Assembly: GCA_017435505.1 (NCBI GenBank)
Contig: JAFSEZ010000034.1
Coordinates: 62,001-126,000 of the forward strand
Reading direction: 5' to 3'
Length of the DNA: 64,000 bases
Source of the DNA: Akkermansia sp.
GTDB taxonomy: Bacteria; Verrucomicrobiota; Verrucomicrobiia; Verrucomicrobiales; Akkermansiaceae
The translations under genes were made by a program, and so were the position numbers. The notes under the pieces were generated by a model, which was not told the origin of the DNA, ran no database searches, and saw only the letters and a list, made by a program, of their open reading frames with translations. Shown in pieces: positions 17,431 through 26,500 of the stretch (positions within the stretch are counted from its first letter, which is position 1; each line of letters opens with the position of its first letter).

Positions 17431-18102
17431 TCAAGTCTGGGCGGTGTAGATGGAAGCTATCCCGGAAAGGAGCGGCAGCCGTGTTGGCATGGAATACCCA
17501 CAGCTCTCCAAGAGTTCCGAAAAGGCCTTATCACGGGGAAAAGACTCTATACTTTCTCCCAAATAATCGTACGCAGCTCCGTTGCCGGTAATGAAGCCGG
17601 CAATGCGTGGCAAAACATGGTGCAGGTAGAGGCGGTAGGGGCGTGCAAGCAGCCCTGCGGGCATGCTGAAATCCAGTACAAGAAGATGTCCGCCGGGGAT
17701 GAGGATGCGGCGAAACTCCCGCAAGGCTTGCGCATAATCTGCCATATTACGCAATCCGAATGCCACAGTAGCCACATCGAAAGAGGCATCCGGCAATGGT
17801 AGATTCATAGCATCGGCCTCCAATATGTGTCTCAACCCGCGCTTGGCCGCTACATCCAGCATAGGGCGGCAAAAATCCGTACCCACGACTTCAACCTCAG
17901 GCAATGCTCGCTGCACTGCGAGAGCCAAATCTCCCGTTCCTGTGGCAATATCCAGCAGACGATGCGGCCGCCACTCGGCAATTTTTTCTATGGCTCTCGC
18001 TCTCCACAGGATATCCGCTCCCAAAGAAAGGAGGTGATTGGCGGTCACATAGCGTGCGGCAATCGAAGAAAATGCCGCATGAACGTATGATGGGTCAGGC
18101 AT
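17431..18102 (-). CDS. ubiE/menG: Demethylmenaquinone/ubiquinone methyltransferase (UbiE/MenG family)
   Basis: This 223-residue class I SAM-dependent methyltransferase should carry out the final C-methylation of menaquinone. Motif I is LLDIATGTGDLALAV, followed by GTDFCRPMLDVA, DAMNLPLPDASFD, and the family hallmark FGLRNMADYAQALREFRRILIPGG. The ATG at 18102 gives the normal family N-terminus (YVHAAFSSIAARY); a TTG further upstream would overlap icd. It follows icd with a 4-base gap. Menaquinone is the expected quinone in an anaerobe of this type, so MenG is the likelier role. Specificity cannot be proved from sequence. Confidence 0.88.
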   Translation of the reverse strand: MPDPSYVHAAFSSIAARYVTANHLLSLGADILWRARAIEKIAEWRPHRLLDIATGTGDLALAVQRALPEVEVVGTDFCRPMLDVAAKRGLRHILEADAMNLPLPDASFDVATVAFGLRNMADYAQALREFRRILIPGGHLLVLDFSMPAGLLARPYRLYLHHVLPRIAGFITGNGAAYDYLGESIESFPRDKAFSELLESCGYSMPTRLPLLSGIASIYTAQT

Positions 18103-18106
18103 TCTG

Positions 18107-19336
18107 TTATTTTTGCTGCATGTTAGCAACCAAAGCATCTGCGAAAGCGCTGGTAGCTAAGGAGGTGCTGCCGGGAATCATCTCGGCTAAGTCCGCAGTA
18201 ACGGTCTTGGCCGCAATGGCGGCTTCTATAGCAGCAACAATGGCATCGGCTGCTTCAATCCAGCCCATGTAGCGAAGCATCATCTCAGCAGAGAGGAGGA
18301 ATGAACAGGGATTCACTTTATCCAAATCAGCCAGAGCGGGCGCTGTGCCATGAGTGGCCTCGAAAACGGCGTGCCCTGTGCGATAGTTAATGTTGGCACC
18401 GGGTGCTATACCAATACCGCCCACCTGCGCGGCCAACGCATCCGAGCAGTAATCACCGTTGAGATTAAGAGTGGCCACAACGGAATGATCCTGCGGATGA
18501 ATCAGAATTTCCTGAAGGAAAGCATCGCAAATGCAATCTTTGATGACAATGCCGTTGGGTAAGCGAACCCACGGACCCTTACCAATCACCTCGGCACCAA
18601 ACTCCTTGCGGGCCAATTCGTAGCCCCAATCCCGGAAGCCACCCTCCGTAAACTTCATGATATTGCCCTTGTGCACCAAAGTGACGCTGGGACGATTATT
18701 TTCGATTGCGTAGTTGATAGCAGAGCGAATGAGTCGCTCTGATCCTTCGCGGGAAACAGGTTTTACACCGAACCCGGAAGAATGAGGGAAGCGCACCTTA
18801 CCTGCGCGCTCAGGGAACTCCACAGAAAGCCAATCATAGAACTTCTCTGCTTCGGGAGTTCCTTCTTGAAACTCAATGCCGCAGTATATATCCTCCGTGT
18901 TCTCGCGGAAGATGACCATATCAACCTTTGAAGGGTCTTTCACGGGAGTTTCAATCCCCTGGAAGTAACGAACAGGGCGCACGCAGCAGTATAAATCCAA
19001 GCCCTGACGCAGCGCGACATTGAGGGAGCGAATGCCGCCGCCCACAGGTGTAGTCAACGGCCCCTTTATGCCCACCAAGTAAGTACGGAAAGCCTCCATC
19101 GTGTCCAAGGGTAACCAAGTTCCCAACGTATCAAAGGCCTTCTGCCCGGCAAGCACCTCTTTCCAAGCTATGGAGCGAGCATCGCCATAGGCAGATGCCA
19201 CGGCGGCATCAATCACTCGCTGAGACGCACGCCAAATATCGGGGCCGGAACCATCGCCGATAATATGAGGGATAATGGGACAATCCGGCACACACAATCC
19301 CTGCGGTGTCATTGTTATAGCTGCTGCTTCGCTCAT
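18107..19336 (-). CDS. icd: Isocitrate dehydrogenase, cofactor determinants unlike NADP enzymes
   Basis: The 409-residue product is a type I isocitrate dehydrogenase, converting isocitrate to 2-oxoglutarate and CO2. The substrate loop [18 protein letters not shown] (Ser104, Arg110, then Arg120) matches the E. coli enzyme, as do [14 protein letters not shown] and [10 protein letters not shown]. In the cofactor pocket, residues that bind the 2'-phosphate of NADP in E. coli (Lys344, Tyr345, Tyr391, Arg395) correspond to Ala334, Leu335, Ala381 and Glu385 here. That favours NAD use; this is inference. The ATG at 19336 was preferred to an upstream TTG. The gene precedes ubiE/menG by 4 bases and follows a small membrane-protein gene by 29. 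Confidence 0.92.
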   Translation of the reverse strand: MSEAAAITMTPQGLCVPDCPIIPHIIGDGSGPDIWRASQRVIDAAVASAYGDARSIAWKEVLAGQKAFDTLGTWLPLDTMEAFRTYLVGIKGPLTTPVGGGIRSLNVALRQGLDLYCCVRPVRYFQGIETPVKDPSKVDMVIFRENTEDIYCGIEFQEGTPEAEKFYDWLSVEFPERAGKVRFPHSSGFGVKPVSREGSERLIRSAINYAIENNRPSVTLVHKGNIMKFTEGGFRDWGYELARKEFGAEVIGKGPWVRLPNGIVIKDCICDAFLQEILIHPQDHSVVATLNLNGDYCSDALAAQVGGIGIAPGANINYRTGHAVFEATHGTAPALADLDKVNPCSFLLSAEMMLRYMGWIEAADAIVAAIEAAIAAKTVTADLAEMIPGSTSLATSAFADALVANMQQK

Positions 19337-19365
19337 AGTCGTTTTCTTTTTAATGCTCAAATCTT

Positions 19366-19587
19366 TTATTCTTCTGTTGCTTCGCTCTCCATCATTTCAA
19401 TGGCCGCCTCCTCAGAGTCTGAGGTCGCCTCTGCCGGAGCCGGTGGCGTGGCTACCATGCAATAGACAAAAACGGCCAATACCACCAACGGAGGCAAAAT
19501 GTAGAAAAGAGGTCCTTCCTTCTTTTCTTCCTTGACCGCTGCTGTGGCTACTTTCAGTTCGGGTACTTTGAATGCGGGTGCTGCCAT
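19366..19587 (-). CDS. Small single-pass membrane protein, unknown function
   Basis: The 73-residue product has a short Lys/Val/Ala-rich start ([19 protein letters not shown]), one strongly hydrophobic segment (about 28-46, [19 protein letters not shown]) and a Ser/Glu-rich acidic tail. No family was recognised. The ATG at 19587 was chosen because a promoter lies just upstream. It is followed by icd after 29 bases and may be co-transcribed with icd and ubiE/menG, but a link to respiration is only a guess from position. Confidence 0.65.
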   Translation of the reverse strand: MAAPAFKVPELKVATAAVKEEKKEGPLFYILPPLVVLAVFVYCMVATPPAPAEATSDSEEAAIEMMESEATEE

Positions 19588-19604
19588 GGCTCTTAATCGC
19601 GAGT

Positions 19605-19632
19605 ATTGTAGCAGTTTTTTCGCCCAATGCAA
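19605..19632 (-). promoter_or_regulatory. Promoter for the small membrane protein-icd-menG unit
   Basis: On the minus strand TTGCAT (19627-19632), a 16-bp spacer and TACAAT (19605-19610) lie 17 bases before the ATG at 19587. Confidence 0.5.
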
Positions 19633-19662
19633 TCAGAAAGAAAGCAAGATGCGGGCTTTTGT

Positions 19663-19992
19663 TTACTTTGCGTCAAAAATCTTCACCAAGAGCTCTGCGG
19701 CCGTCTGCACGCAGGTCTGGCATGCCACCCTGTGTTCGCCCTTCAGCTTGTTGCATTGTGTTGCACCGGTTGCTGCACAAAAGGCGGCCTTCATCTCCTC
19801 CGCTTTATCCGGTGCTACCTGCATGGCTCCATACAGTGCACCACACGTCCCTTCGGGGGCTCGCCCCCCACCGCATACCTTCATCTCCTCCAGCAAATCT
19901 TCCCGTCCGAATGCCGCACAGACAGTCTGCGCACAGTTATACATATAGGGAGGCTGGCGAAATGTAGACAAAGCTTGTTCAATGCGTTTCAT
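19663..19992 (-). CDS. C_GCAxxG_C_C family cysteine-rich protein
   Basis: The 109-residue product matches the C_GCAxxG_C_C (putative redox) family. It has a Cys near the N-terminus (YNCAQTVCAAFG), the signature CGGGRAPEGTCGALYGAM, then FCAATGATQCNKLKG and CQTCVQTAAELL near the end. Members are thought to be redox-active or metal-binding; biochemical function is not established. Length is normal for a short member. It has a candidate promoter whose -10 lies 9 bases from the ATG. Confidence 0.8.
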   Translation of the reverse strand: MKRIEQALSTFRQPPYMYNCAQTVCAAFGREDLLEEMKVCGGGRAPEGTCGALYGAMQVAPDKAEEMKAAFCAATGATQCNKLKGEHRVACQTCVQTAAELLVKIFDAK

Positions 19993-20001
19993 GGCACCCA
20001 G

Positions 20002-20031
20002 AGCTTAGCATATTTCCCCCCGCGCCGTCAA
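20002..20031 (-). promoter_or_regulatory. Candidate promoter of the C_GCAxxG_C_C gene
   Basis: On the minus strand TTGACG (20026-20031), an 18-bp spacer and TAAGCT (20002-20007) end 9 bases before the ATG at 19992. The -10 match is weak. Confidence 0.35.
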
Positions 20032-20195
20032 GATTCCATGCCGCCTTAATTCCCCACCCTGCCCCCATACTGCTAAATATAGTTTTTCTTATTCTTGCTC
20101 ATTTTTAACTACCCACAAGATGGTGTAGCAGAAAGAAAGGTGTGACTATATGTTGTATTGCGTGTTTTTACATGGTGGGATTTGGGGGAAAATGC
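20032..20195. other. Intergenic stretch without recognised features
   Basis: This is part of the 304-base divergent gap 19993-20296. Apart from the two promoter candidates at its edges, no gene, RNA or clear hairpin was seen. It is A/T-rich with a G-rich run (GGTGGGATTTGGGGG) near 20173-20187. Confidence 0.5.
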
Positions 20196-20224
20196 TTGCC
20201 AGACCGCATCGGAAATGGTAGACT
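20196..20224 (+). promoter_or_regulatory. Promoter of the 3D-domain protein gene
   Basis: TTGCCA (20196-20201), a 17-bp spacer and TAGACT (20219-20224). It leaves a leader of about 65 nt before the ATG at 20297. Confidence 0.5.
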
Positions 20225-20296
20225 GTGCACGCACTACCCGTCCCAAGCAGGTAGTTAATTATCTAGCATCTTAAAACCTACCCTTTTACACTGACT

Positions 20297-20911
20297 ATGA
20301 CAAAAGCAATTTTTCGCAGCATTCTGGCCAGCGTAGCACTCATCACAGGCATTTTGCACCAGGCCAAAGCCGCACCGGCCAAGGTCAGTAGCGACTTTAT
20401 CATGCCTGCAGCCCCTTCCCCCAGCGCTCGGCCTGATTCTAAGCTTCCGAACTTGGGGCGCGATAAGCATGGCATGCCGTTCTACCACCCGAAGCAGCTC
20501 AACCGCGTTGTGCGCACTACGGCCTACACTCACTCCGAGAGCGATCATTTGGCCTATGGCCCCCGCAATGCCGTTGGTACACGCCTCAAGTACAACGAAC
20601 AGGTACGCAGCGCCGCAGCCGACTGGTCTGTATACCCCCTCGGTACACGTTTTAAAATCAAAGGCGAACCCTACATCTACGAGGTGGATGACTACGGCAG
20701 TGCTCTCGTGGGGACCGGCACAATTGATATCTATCAACCGACCCGCGCACTGATGCGCAAGTGGGGTCGCCGCGTCGTGGAAATTCAAATTATCCAATGG
20801 GGCTCCTCAAAGCGCAGCATGGAAACACTTGCAGGGCGCACTCGCTACCGCCACTGCGCCCGCATGATGGCCGCCCTGCAGGAGCAGAGCCGCAACAGCG
20901 CAAAGAACTGA
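20297..20911 (+). CDS. Secreted 3D-domain (double-psi beta-barrel) protein
   Basis: The 204-residue product has a signal peptide (cleavage probably after QAKA) and a C-terminal 3D domain named for three conserved aspartates: RTTAYTHSESDH, then SAAADWSVYPLGTRFKI, then YEVDDYGSALVGTGTIDIY. The same fold forms the catalytic core of lytic transglycosylases such as MltA and of YuiC/Rpf-like wall-lytic proteins, so a role in trimming peptidoglycan in the periplasm is likely but not proven. It is a single-gene unit with its own promoter and terminator. Confidence 0.83.
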   Translation: MTKAIFRSILASVALITGILHQAKAAPAKVSSDFIMPAAPSPSARPDSKLPNLGRDKHGMPFYHPKQLNRVVRTTAYTHSESDHLAYGPRNAVGTRLKYNEQVRSAAADWSVYPLGTRFKIKGEPYIYEVDDYGSALVGTGTIDIYQPTRALMRKWGRRVVEIQIIQWGSSKRSMETLAGRTRYRHCARMMAALQEQSRNSAKN

Positions 20912-20937
20912 GTTAAGCCTCAACTCGCCCCCTTTCC

Positions 20938-20970
20938 AAAACGCAGTCCACGCACAGGACTGCGTTTTAT
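20938..20970 (+). terminator. Terminator of the 3D-domain gene
   Basis: A 12-bp perfect stem (AAAACGCAGTCC / GGACTGCGTTTT, 7-base loop); the 3' arm itself supplies the T run. Confidence 0.85.
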
Positions 20971-21013
20971 TATGCTTCTTCATCGCCCCGCTGCGGAGAG
21001 TCGGAGCCCCCTT

Positions 21014-21225
21014 TTACTTGCAGCCCTTCCAAAATAGTTCCGCATTTTTTCTATGCGTCGGCACCATGTACCGCAAGCGTAACAAAGATGTGTCGCGGTG
21101 CCCCATCTCCAGCTGCAGCTCCGGCAGATTCCGAAACATAGCAGCATGACCGGGGCATACCCCATGAGCGAGTTCCTCAAGATTCTGGCCGAACTGTAAA
21201 CAAGCTTTTCTTGGGCAGACGTCAT
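21014..21225 (-). pseudogene. Decayed C-terminus of a tyrosine recombinase (integrase)
   Basis: On the minus strand one frame reads LQLEMGHRDTSLLRLRYMVP and then THRKNAELFW before a stop at 21014. This resembles the end of a tyrosine recombinase: the box II His (GH), the catalytic Tyr (RY) and a C-terminal AExFW. Just upstream, a different frame reads ILRNSLMGYAPVMLL, resembling the box II Arg segment LRHSFASY. The two halves are therefore separated by a frameshift, and the N-terminal domain and first catalytic Arg are not found. It cannot encode an active enzyme. It lies between the 3D-domain gene and aguB and overlaps no other gene. The reading is by eye and the fragment is short. Confidence 0.55.
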
Positions 21226-21294
21226 TGCCCTCCCATCGTAAGCAGTTACGTGTCATATTTCTCCGGCTAGGGGAGTCTTTTTGGGGGCGTAGCC

Positions 21295-21323
21295 TTGCCA
21301 ATATGCAGGAGGCGTGGTAAAAT
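21295..21323 (+). promoter_or_regulatory. Promoter of aguB, predicted leaderless
   Basis: TTGCCA (21295-21300), a 17-bp spacer and TAAAAT (21318-21323), then 6 bases and the ATG at 21330. Transcription should start at or within a base or two of the start codon. Confidence 0.65.
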
Positions 21324-21329
21324 AAGCGC

Positions 21330-22184
21330 ATGCCGAAGATTGCCCTCATCCAGCAGGAAGCAGTAGCAGACCCCGCAGAAAACAAAAAGTTGCAAGTGGA
21401 GGCCATCCGCGAGGCGGCCGCAGGCGGAGCCAACATCATCTGCACACAAGAAATGTGCACCACGCTGTATTTCTGCCGCACGCAAGATTGCGATTTATTT
21501 GATGCTGCCGACCCCATTCCGGGAGAGTGGACAAATGAGCTCTGTGCGCTTGCAGCAGAATTGGGAGTTGTGATTGTAGCTGCCGGTTTTGAAAAGCGTG
21601 CAACCGGGCTCTACCACAACACCGCTTGGGTGATTGATGCAGATGGCACATTCTTGGGTATTTACCGCAAAATGCACATTCCTCAAGACCCCGGCTTTGA
21701 AGAAAAATTTTATTTCACACCGGGGGACGAAGGTTACAAGTGCTTTGAAACACGCTTTGGGCGTATAGGCGTACTGATATGCTGGGATCAGTGGTATCCC
21801 GAGGCGGCAAGACTCACCGCCATGCAAGGAGCTGAAATCATTTTCTATCCCACCGCCATCGGTTGGATTCCGGGCGAGGAAGATTTGTATACCGCCCAGC
21901 ACTGTGCATGGGAAACCGTGCAGAGGGGGCATGCCGTAGCTAATGGTTGCTATGTATGTGCCGTGAACCGCTGTGGCGTAGAAGGCGAGACAACCTTCTG
22001 GGGACAATCATTTGTGGCCGACTATTGCGGGCAAATCGTGGCCAAGGCGCCGGTAAAAGAACGCAGCATCCTGTACGCAGATGTTGATTTAGAGGCATTG
22101 GAAGCACACCGCCGCATCTGGCCATTCTTCCGCGACCGCCGCATAGATTCCTACAACGGCATCACCCGCCGCTGGGGCAGATAA
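21330..22184 (+). CDS. aguB: N-carbamoylputrescine amidase
   Basis: This 284-residue nitrilase-superfamily enzyme hydrolyses N-carbamoylputrescine to putrescine, CO2 and ammonia, the last step of the agmatine route to polyamines. The Glu-Lys-Cys triad is visible as Glu41 (CTQEMCTT), Lys114 (YRKMHIP) and Cys151 (VLICWDQWYPEAARL). The segments PGFEEKFYFTPGD and FYPTAIGWIPGE are characteristic of AguB. It starts a run of closely spaced genes (2 bases to the next). No agmatine deiminase (aguA) is in this window. Its promoter places the -10 six bases before the ATG. Confidence 0.92.
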   Translation: MPKIALIQQEAVADPAENKKLQVEAIREAAAGGANIICTQEMCTTLYFCRTQDCDLFDAADPIPGEWTNELCALAAELGVVIVAAGFEKRATGLYHNTAWVIDADGTFLGIYRKMHIPQDPGFEEKFYFTPGDEGYKCFETRFGRIGVLICWDQWYPEAARLTAMQGAEIIFYPTAIGWIPGEEDLYTAQHCAWETVQRGHAVANGCYVCAVNRCGVEGETTFWGQSFVADYCGQIVAKAPVKERSILYADVDLEALEAHRRIWPFFRDRRIDSYNGITRRWGR

Positions 22185-22186
22185 CC

Positions 22187-23500
22187 ATGAGCAAAGATTC
22201 ACAGACACAGAATGCTGCGGCAGCTGAGCCGATTAGTGTCATCATCGTCGGGATGGGAGCACGAGCCTCCATCTACTCAACCGTAGCGCTCACGAATCCG
22301 GAGTTGTTGCGTGTGGTAGGTGTGGTGGATGTGAACGCAGAGCGCGTGGAGCAGGCTCGCATCATGTTTAATTTGCCGGAAGATAATTGCTTTTCAACGA
22401 TTGAAGATCTCTTGGCTCGCCCCAAGATGGCAGATGCAGTCATCAACTGCACCATGGATCGCCTGCATGTAAGCACGTCTATCCCCCTGCTCCGTCATGG
22501 CTATGATATGCTGCTGGAAAAGCCCTATGCCCTCAATGATGAGGAGGGGCAAAAGCTCATTAACTGTGTACAAGAGACGGGGCGCAAAGTGATGGTGTGC
22601 CATATTCTGCGTTACACGCCCTTCTACCGTGCCCTGCGCCGTGTGATTGCCACCGGCGTCATCGGCGAGGTTATCAACATTCACATGGTCAATCAAGTGG
22701 GCTATCTGCATGAATCGGTGTCGTTCGTTCGCGGGAAATACGCACGAGCAGAAGTATGCGGCTCCGGTATGCTGCTCACGAAGTGCAGCCATGATTTGGA
22801 TATCATGTCTTGGCTCATGGGCAACAATGTACCCACATCAATCTCAAGCGTGGGCGGGGTATTCCAGTTCAAGGAAGAGAAAGCCCCCGAAGGCGCGGGT
22901 ACGCACTGCCTAAACGATTGCCAACTTGAGCGTGAATGCCCCTTCTCGGCTCGACGTCTCTACATCGAACACCCCATGCGCTGGAGCAACAACGTGTGGC
23001 ACGATACCGGCACCGCCCCCGCCACCGATGCAGAAAAAGAAAAAATCCTGCGCCGCCCGGACAACCCCTTCAGTCGCTGCGTACACCGCTGCAATATCAG
23101 TATTGTGGATCACCAATCCGTGCTCATCCACTACCAAGATGGAGCCATTGGCACATTCACCATGAATGGAGGAGCCAGTACCCCACGACGTCTCATTCAC
23201 GTGACCGGTACCCGCGGCGAGATATACGGCACTTTTGAGGATGAATGCTTTTGTGTGCGCCAGATAGAGCCCGGCGCTCCGGGTGGCTATACGGAGCGTA
23301 CGCTCGATATGTCCGACTTCCAACAGGGGGATGCACACGGCGGTGGAGACCGCAGCATCGTGTTGGACTTTGTGGCGCTGTTGCGCGGAGAACGCATCTC
23401 TCCCGGATGCCCCACTTTAGAGGATAGTATTACCGGGCATCGCATGGTGTTTTTGGCAGAGGAATCGCGCATGCGAGGTGGGGCAATGCTTCCCTGGTAA
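22187..23500 (+). CDS. Gfo/Idh/MocA-family NAD(P)-dependent oxidoreductase
   Basis: The 437-residue product has an N-terminal Rossmann fold (VIIVGMGARASIYS at about 18-31, acidic residue in VVDVNAERV) and the family motif LLEKPYAL (Lys binds substrate). A C-terminal alpha/beta domain carries the SHDLDIMSWLMG helix that usually supplies the active-site His/Asp. A cysteine cluster (HCLNDCQLERECPF, later CVHRC) suggests a structural metal site, seen in some members. Family substrates are sugars, inositols and their derivatives; the specific one here is unknown. It follows aguB by 2 bases, but a functional link is not evident. Confidence 0.85.
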   Translation: MSKDSQTQNAAAAEPISVIIVGMGARASIYSTVALTNPELLRVVGVVDVNAERVEQARIMFNLPEDNCFSTIEDLLARPKMADAVINCTMDRLHVSTSIPLLRHGYDMLLEKPYALNDEEGQKLINCVQETGRKVMVCHILRYTPFYRALRRVIATGVIGEVINIHMVNQVGYLHESVSFVRGKYARAEVCGSGMLLTKCSHDLDIMSWLMGNNVPTSISSVGGVFQFKEEKAPEGAGTHCLNDCQLERECPFSARRLYIEHPMRWSNNVWHDTGTAPATDAEKEKILRRPDNPFSRCVHRCNISIVDHQSVLIHYQDGAIGTFTMNGGASTPRRLIHVTGTRGEIYGTFEDECFCVRQIEPGAPGGYTERTLDMSDFQQGDAHGGGDRSIVLDFVALLRGERISPGCPTLEDSITGHRMVFLAEESRMRGGAMLPW

Positions 23501-23520
23501 CATAGAGAAAAAGCCGACAG

Positions 23521-26500
23521 ATGATGCCGGAACTTGCCAACAATTCCACCCCCGCATTCCATTACCCGGATTTGCCTATCACTCGTCACCGCAAAGAAAT
23601 TGCGGAGTCGCTCAGGAAGCATCAAGTCATCGTCGTGGTGGGCGAAACAGGTAGCGGCAAGACAACGCAGCTTCCCAAAATTGCCCTGGAGGTAGCAGGA
23701 AAACGCCGTGGAATGTTGGGCTGTACCCAGCCACGCCGCTTGGCAGCAGTGGCGGTGGCTCGCCGCATTGCAGAGGAAATCGGCTGCGAAGCGGGAGAAT
23801 ATGTGGGATATCAGGTGCGTTTCGATGATCATACCGGACCGGAAACAAAGCTCAAGCTGATGACGGATGGTATTTTGCTGGCAGAAACGCAAAATGACCG
23901 TGATTTGCGGCAATACCATACCATTATCATCGACGAAGCGCACGAGCGAAGTCTCAATATCGACTTCCTGCTGGGTTACATGAAGCTTTTGCTGGCTCGC
24001 CGCCGCGACCTCAAGCTTATCATCTCCTCTGCCACGATGGATGCTGCCGCCTTTTCCGAGTTTTTCGGCGGCGCGCCCGTCATCAACGTCGAAGGTCGCA
24101 CCTACCATGTGGACATGCACTACATGCCCCCGCGCAATAGTGAGGAAGAGCTGCCTGAACACGTGGCTCGCGCCGTAGAGTGGCTCTCTGAGTATGATGA
24201 ACGAGGGGATGTACTGGTCTTTCTGCCCGGCGAACGGGAAATCCGCGAGTGTGCCGAGGCGTTGGAGTCCATGAACCTGACGCGTACGGATATTCTACCC
24301 CTTTTTGCACGCATGGGCTTAGGAGAGCAACAGCGCATCTTCCACCCATCGGGGCGCAACCGCCGCATTGTATTGGCCACCAACGTGGCAGAAACATCTC
24401 TCACTATTCCCGGCATAATCTATGTGATAGACAGCGGCTTGGCCCGCATTTCCCGCTACTTGCCGGGGCGCCAGATTCAACGTCTGCAAGTGGAAGCCAT
24501 ATCCCAAGCAAGTGCACGGCAGCGAGCCGGCAGATGCGGCCGCGTGACGGAGGGCGTGTGTATTCGCCTCTATGCGCAGAGTGATTTCGAGGCAAGGGAA
24601 GCGTACACCGACCCGGAAATCAAGCGCAGTTCGCTGGCGGGCGTCATCCTACGCATGGCAGATTTGCGCTTGCCCCCTCTGGGCGAGTTCCCCCTGCCGG
24701 ATCCCCCCAGCAGTCGGCTCATCAACGAAGGCTACCGCACCCTGCGAGAGATTGGAGCTATTGACCGCCGCAAACAGCTCACCCCCACCGGGCGCAGCTT
24801 GGCTCGCCTGCCACTCGACCCGCGTCTGGGGCGCATGCTGCTCGAAGCCGAAAAAGAACACAGCCTGCCGGAGCTGCTCGTCATCGTGGCCGGGCTCAGC
24901 ATCATGGATCCGCGAGAACGCCCGGCAGAAGCTGCAACCCAAGCGGACCAAGCCCATGCTCAATGGAAAGATGCCGACAGTGATTTCCTGGCCATGCTCA
25001 AACTCTGGCGAGCCACTCTTGAATTCAGCGCGAAAAAGAAGCTCAGCCGCAACCAATTGCGCAAGTGGTGCAGCAAACATTATGTCAATTTCCTGCGCGT
25101 TATCGAATGGCACAACCTCGTGCAGGATTTATCCGCCACATTGGCAGACACGATGAAGTGGCGCATTCCTCCATTGGAATCGGAGGAGAAACAAGCAGCG
25201 TCTTCCATGATTCACCGAGCCATATTGGCAGGGGCTCCCCTGCAGTTCGGTGTATGGAGGCCGGAGGATAAAATCTACCGCGGTGCCGGCGGTCGAGATT
25301 TTGCCATTTTCCCCGGGTCCGGACTTTTCCGCCGCAACAAGCGGACAGAATGGATTATGGGAGCAGAATTGGTGGAAACGACGCGGCTTTGGATGCGCCG
25401 TTGTGCCGTGCTGGACCCACTTTGGGTGGAGCAAATAGCACCCCAGCTCTGTGCTCGCCATGCTTATGATGCCGCTTGGGATAAGAGTGCCGGCCAAGTA
25501 TTTGCAAAAGAGAGAGTGACGTGCGGTGGCCTTACCATAGTAGATGGGCGCCGTATCAGCTACGCTCGCTGCAACCCCGCAGGAGCACGTGAAATCATGA
25601 TTCGCGATGGCATTTTGGCCATGCAACTCAAGAGCACACCTGATTTCATGCTTCATTTGGAAGACATGAGGGAAAAAGTGCGTGAAACAGAAGCAAAACT
25701 GCGGCGCCGCGACCTCATCTGGTGCGAGGAGAGCGTCTTTCGCTTCTTTGATTCCATCCTCCCTGCGGATTGCTGTAGCGAAAAAGCCCTGCACCGCTGG
25801 CGGCAGAAAGCGGAGGAAATCAACAAAAAACACCTTTTCATTCCCTACGAAGAATGCGTCTACCCCGGAGAAGACCAAGTACCCAGCGCACTTTACCCGG
25901 ATGAATGGCATGTGGCCGGGGCTGAATACCCCATCTACTATGCCCACAACCCCGGTGAATCTGATGATGGAGTGACACTGGGTGTACACATAGACCAGCT
26001 GGAAAATTTCCCGGATTGGCTACCGGATTGGGGCGTGCCGGCACACTTGGCAGAGCGCGCGGAGTTGCTGCTGCGCACTCTCCCCAAAGATTTACGCAAC
26101 TTTATCATGCCCATAGCCGAAGCGGCAGATGCCTTTGCAGATATTTGGGAACCTCGCACACCCGACCGTCCCTTGGCACAAGCTATGGCAGAGTTTGTGA
26201 TGCAGCGAAGCGGCAAATTCTGCAATGCCGGGCAGTTTGACTTCTCTCGACTCCCCGCAGATCTCATCACCAAGATATGGGTCTGCAATGATGCGGGAGA
26301 TGAATTGGCCATGGGCACCAACGTCCAAGAATTGCGCGAGCGCTTAGAGACATACCGACTCAAGAGATTCCACAAAAAGGCAGCTCGCACGTTCTCCACC
26401 ACGCCCATGACGCGATGGGATTGTGGTGATTTACCCGAAAGTGTGGACATCGGCACAGGAACAGGATACCCTGCGCTGCAAGATGATGGCACGCATGCGA

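Noticed and set aside
21226..21517. Upstream extension of the recombinase remnant on the minus strand
   Set aside because: The open frame continues into the aguB region, but its translation there has no recombinase similarity and is antisense to aguB.
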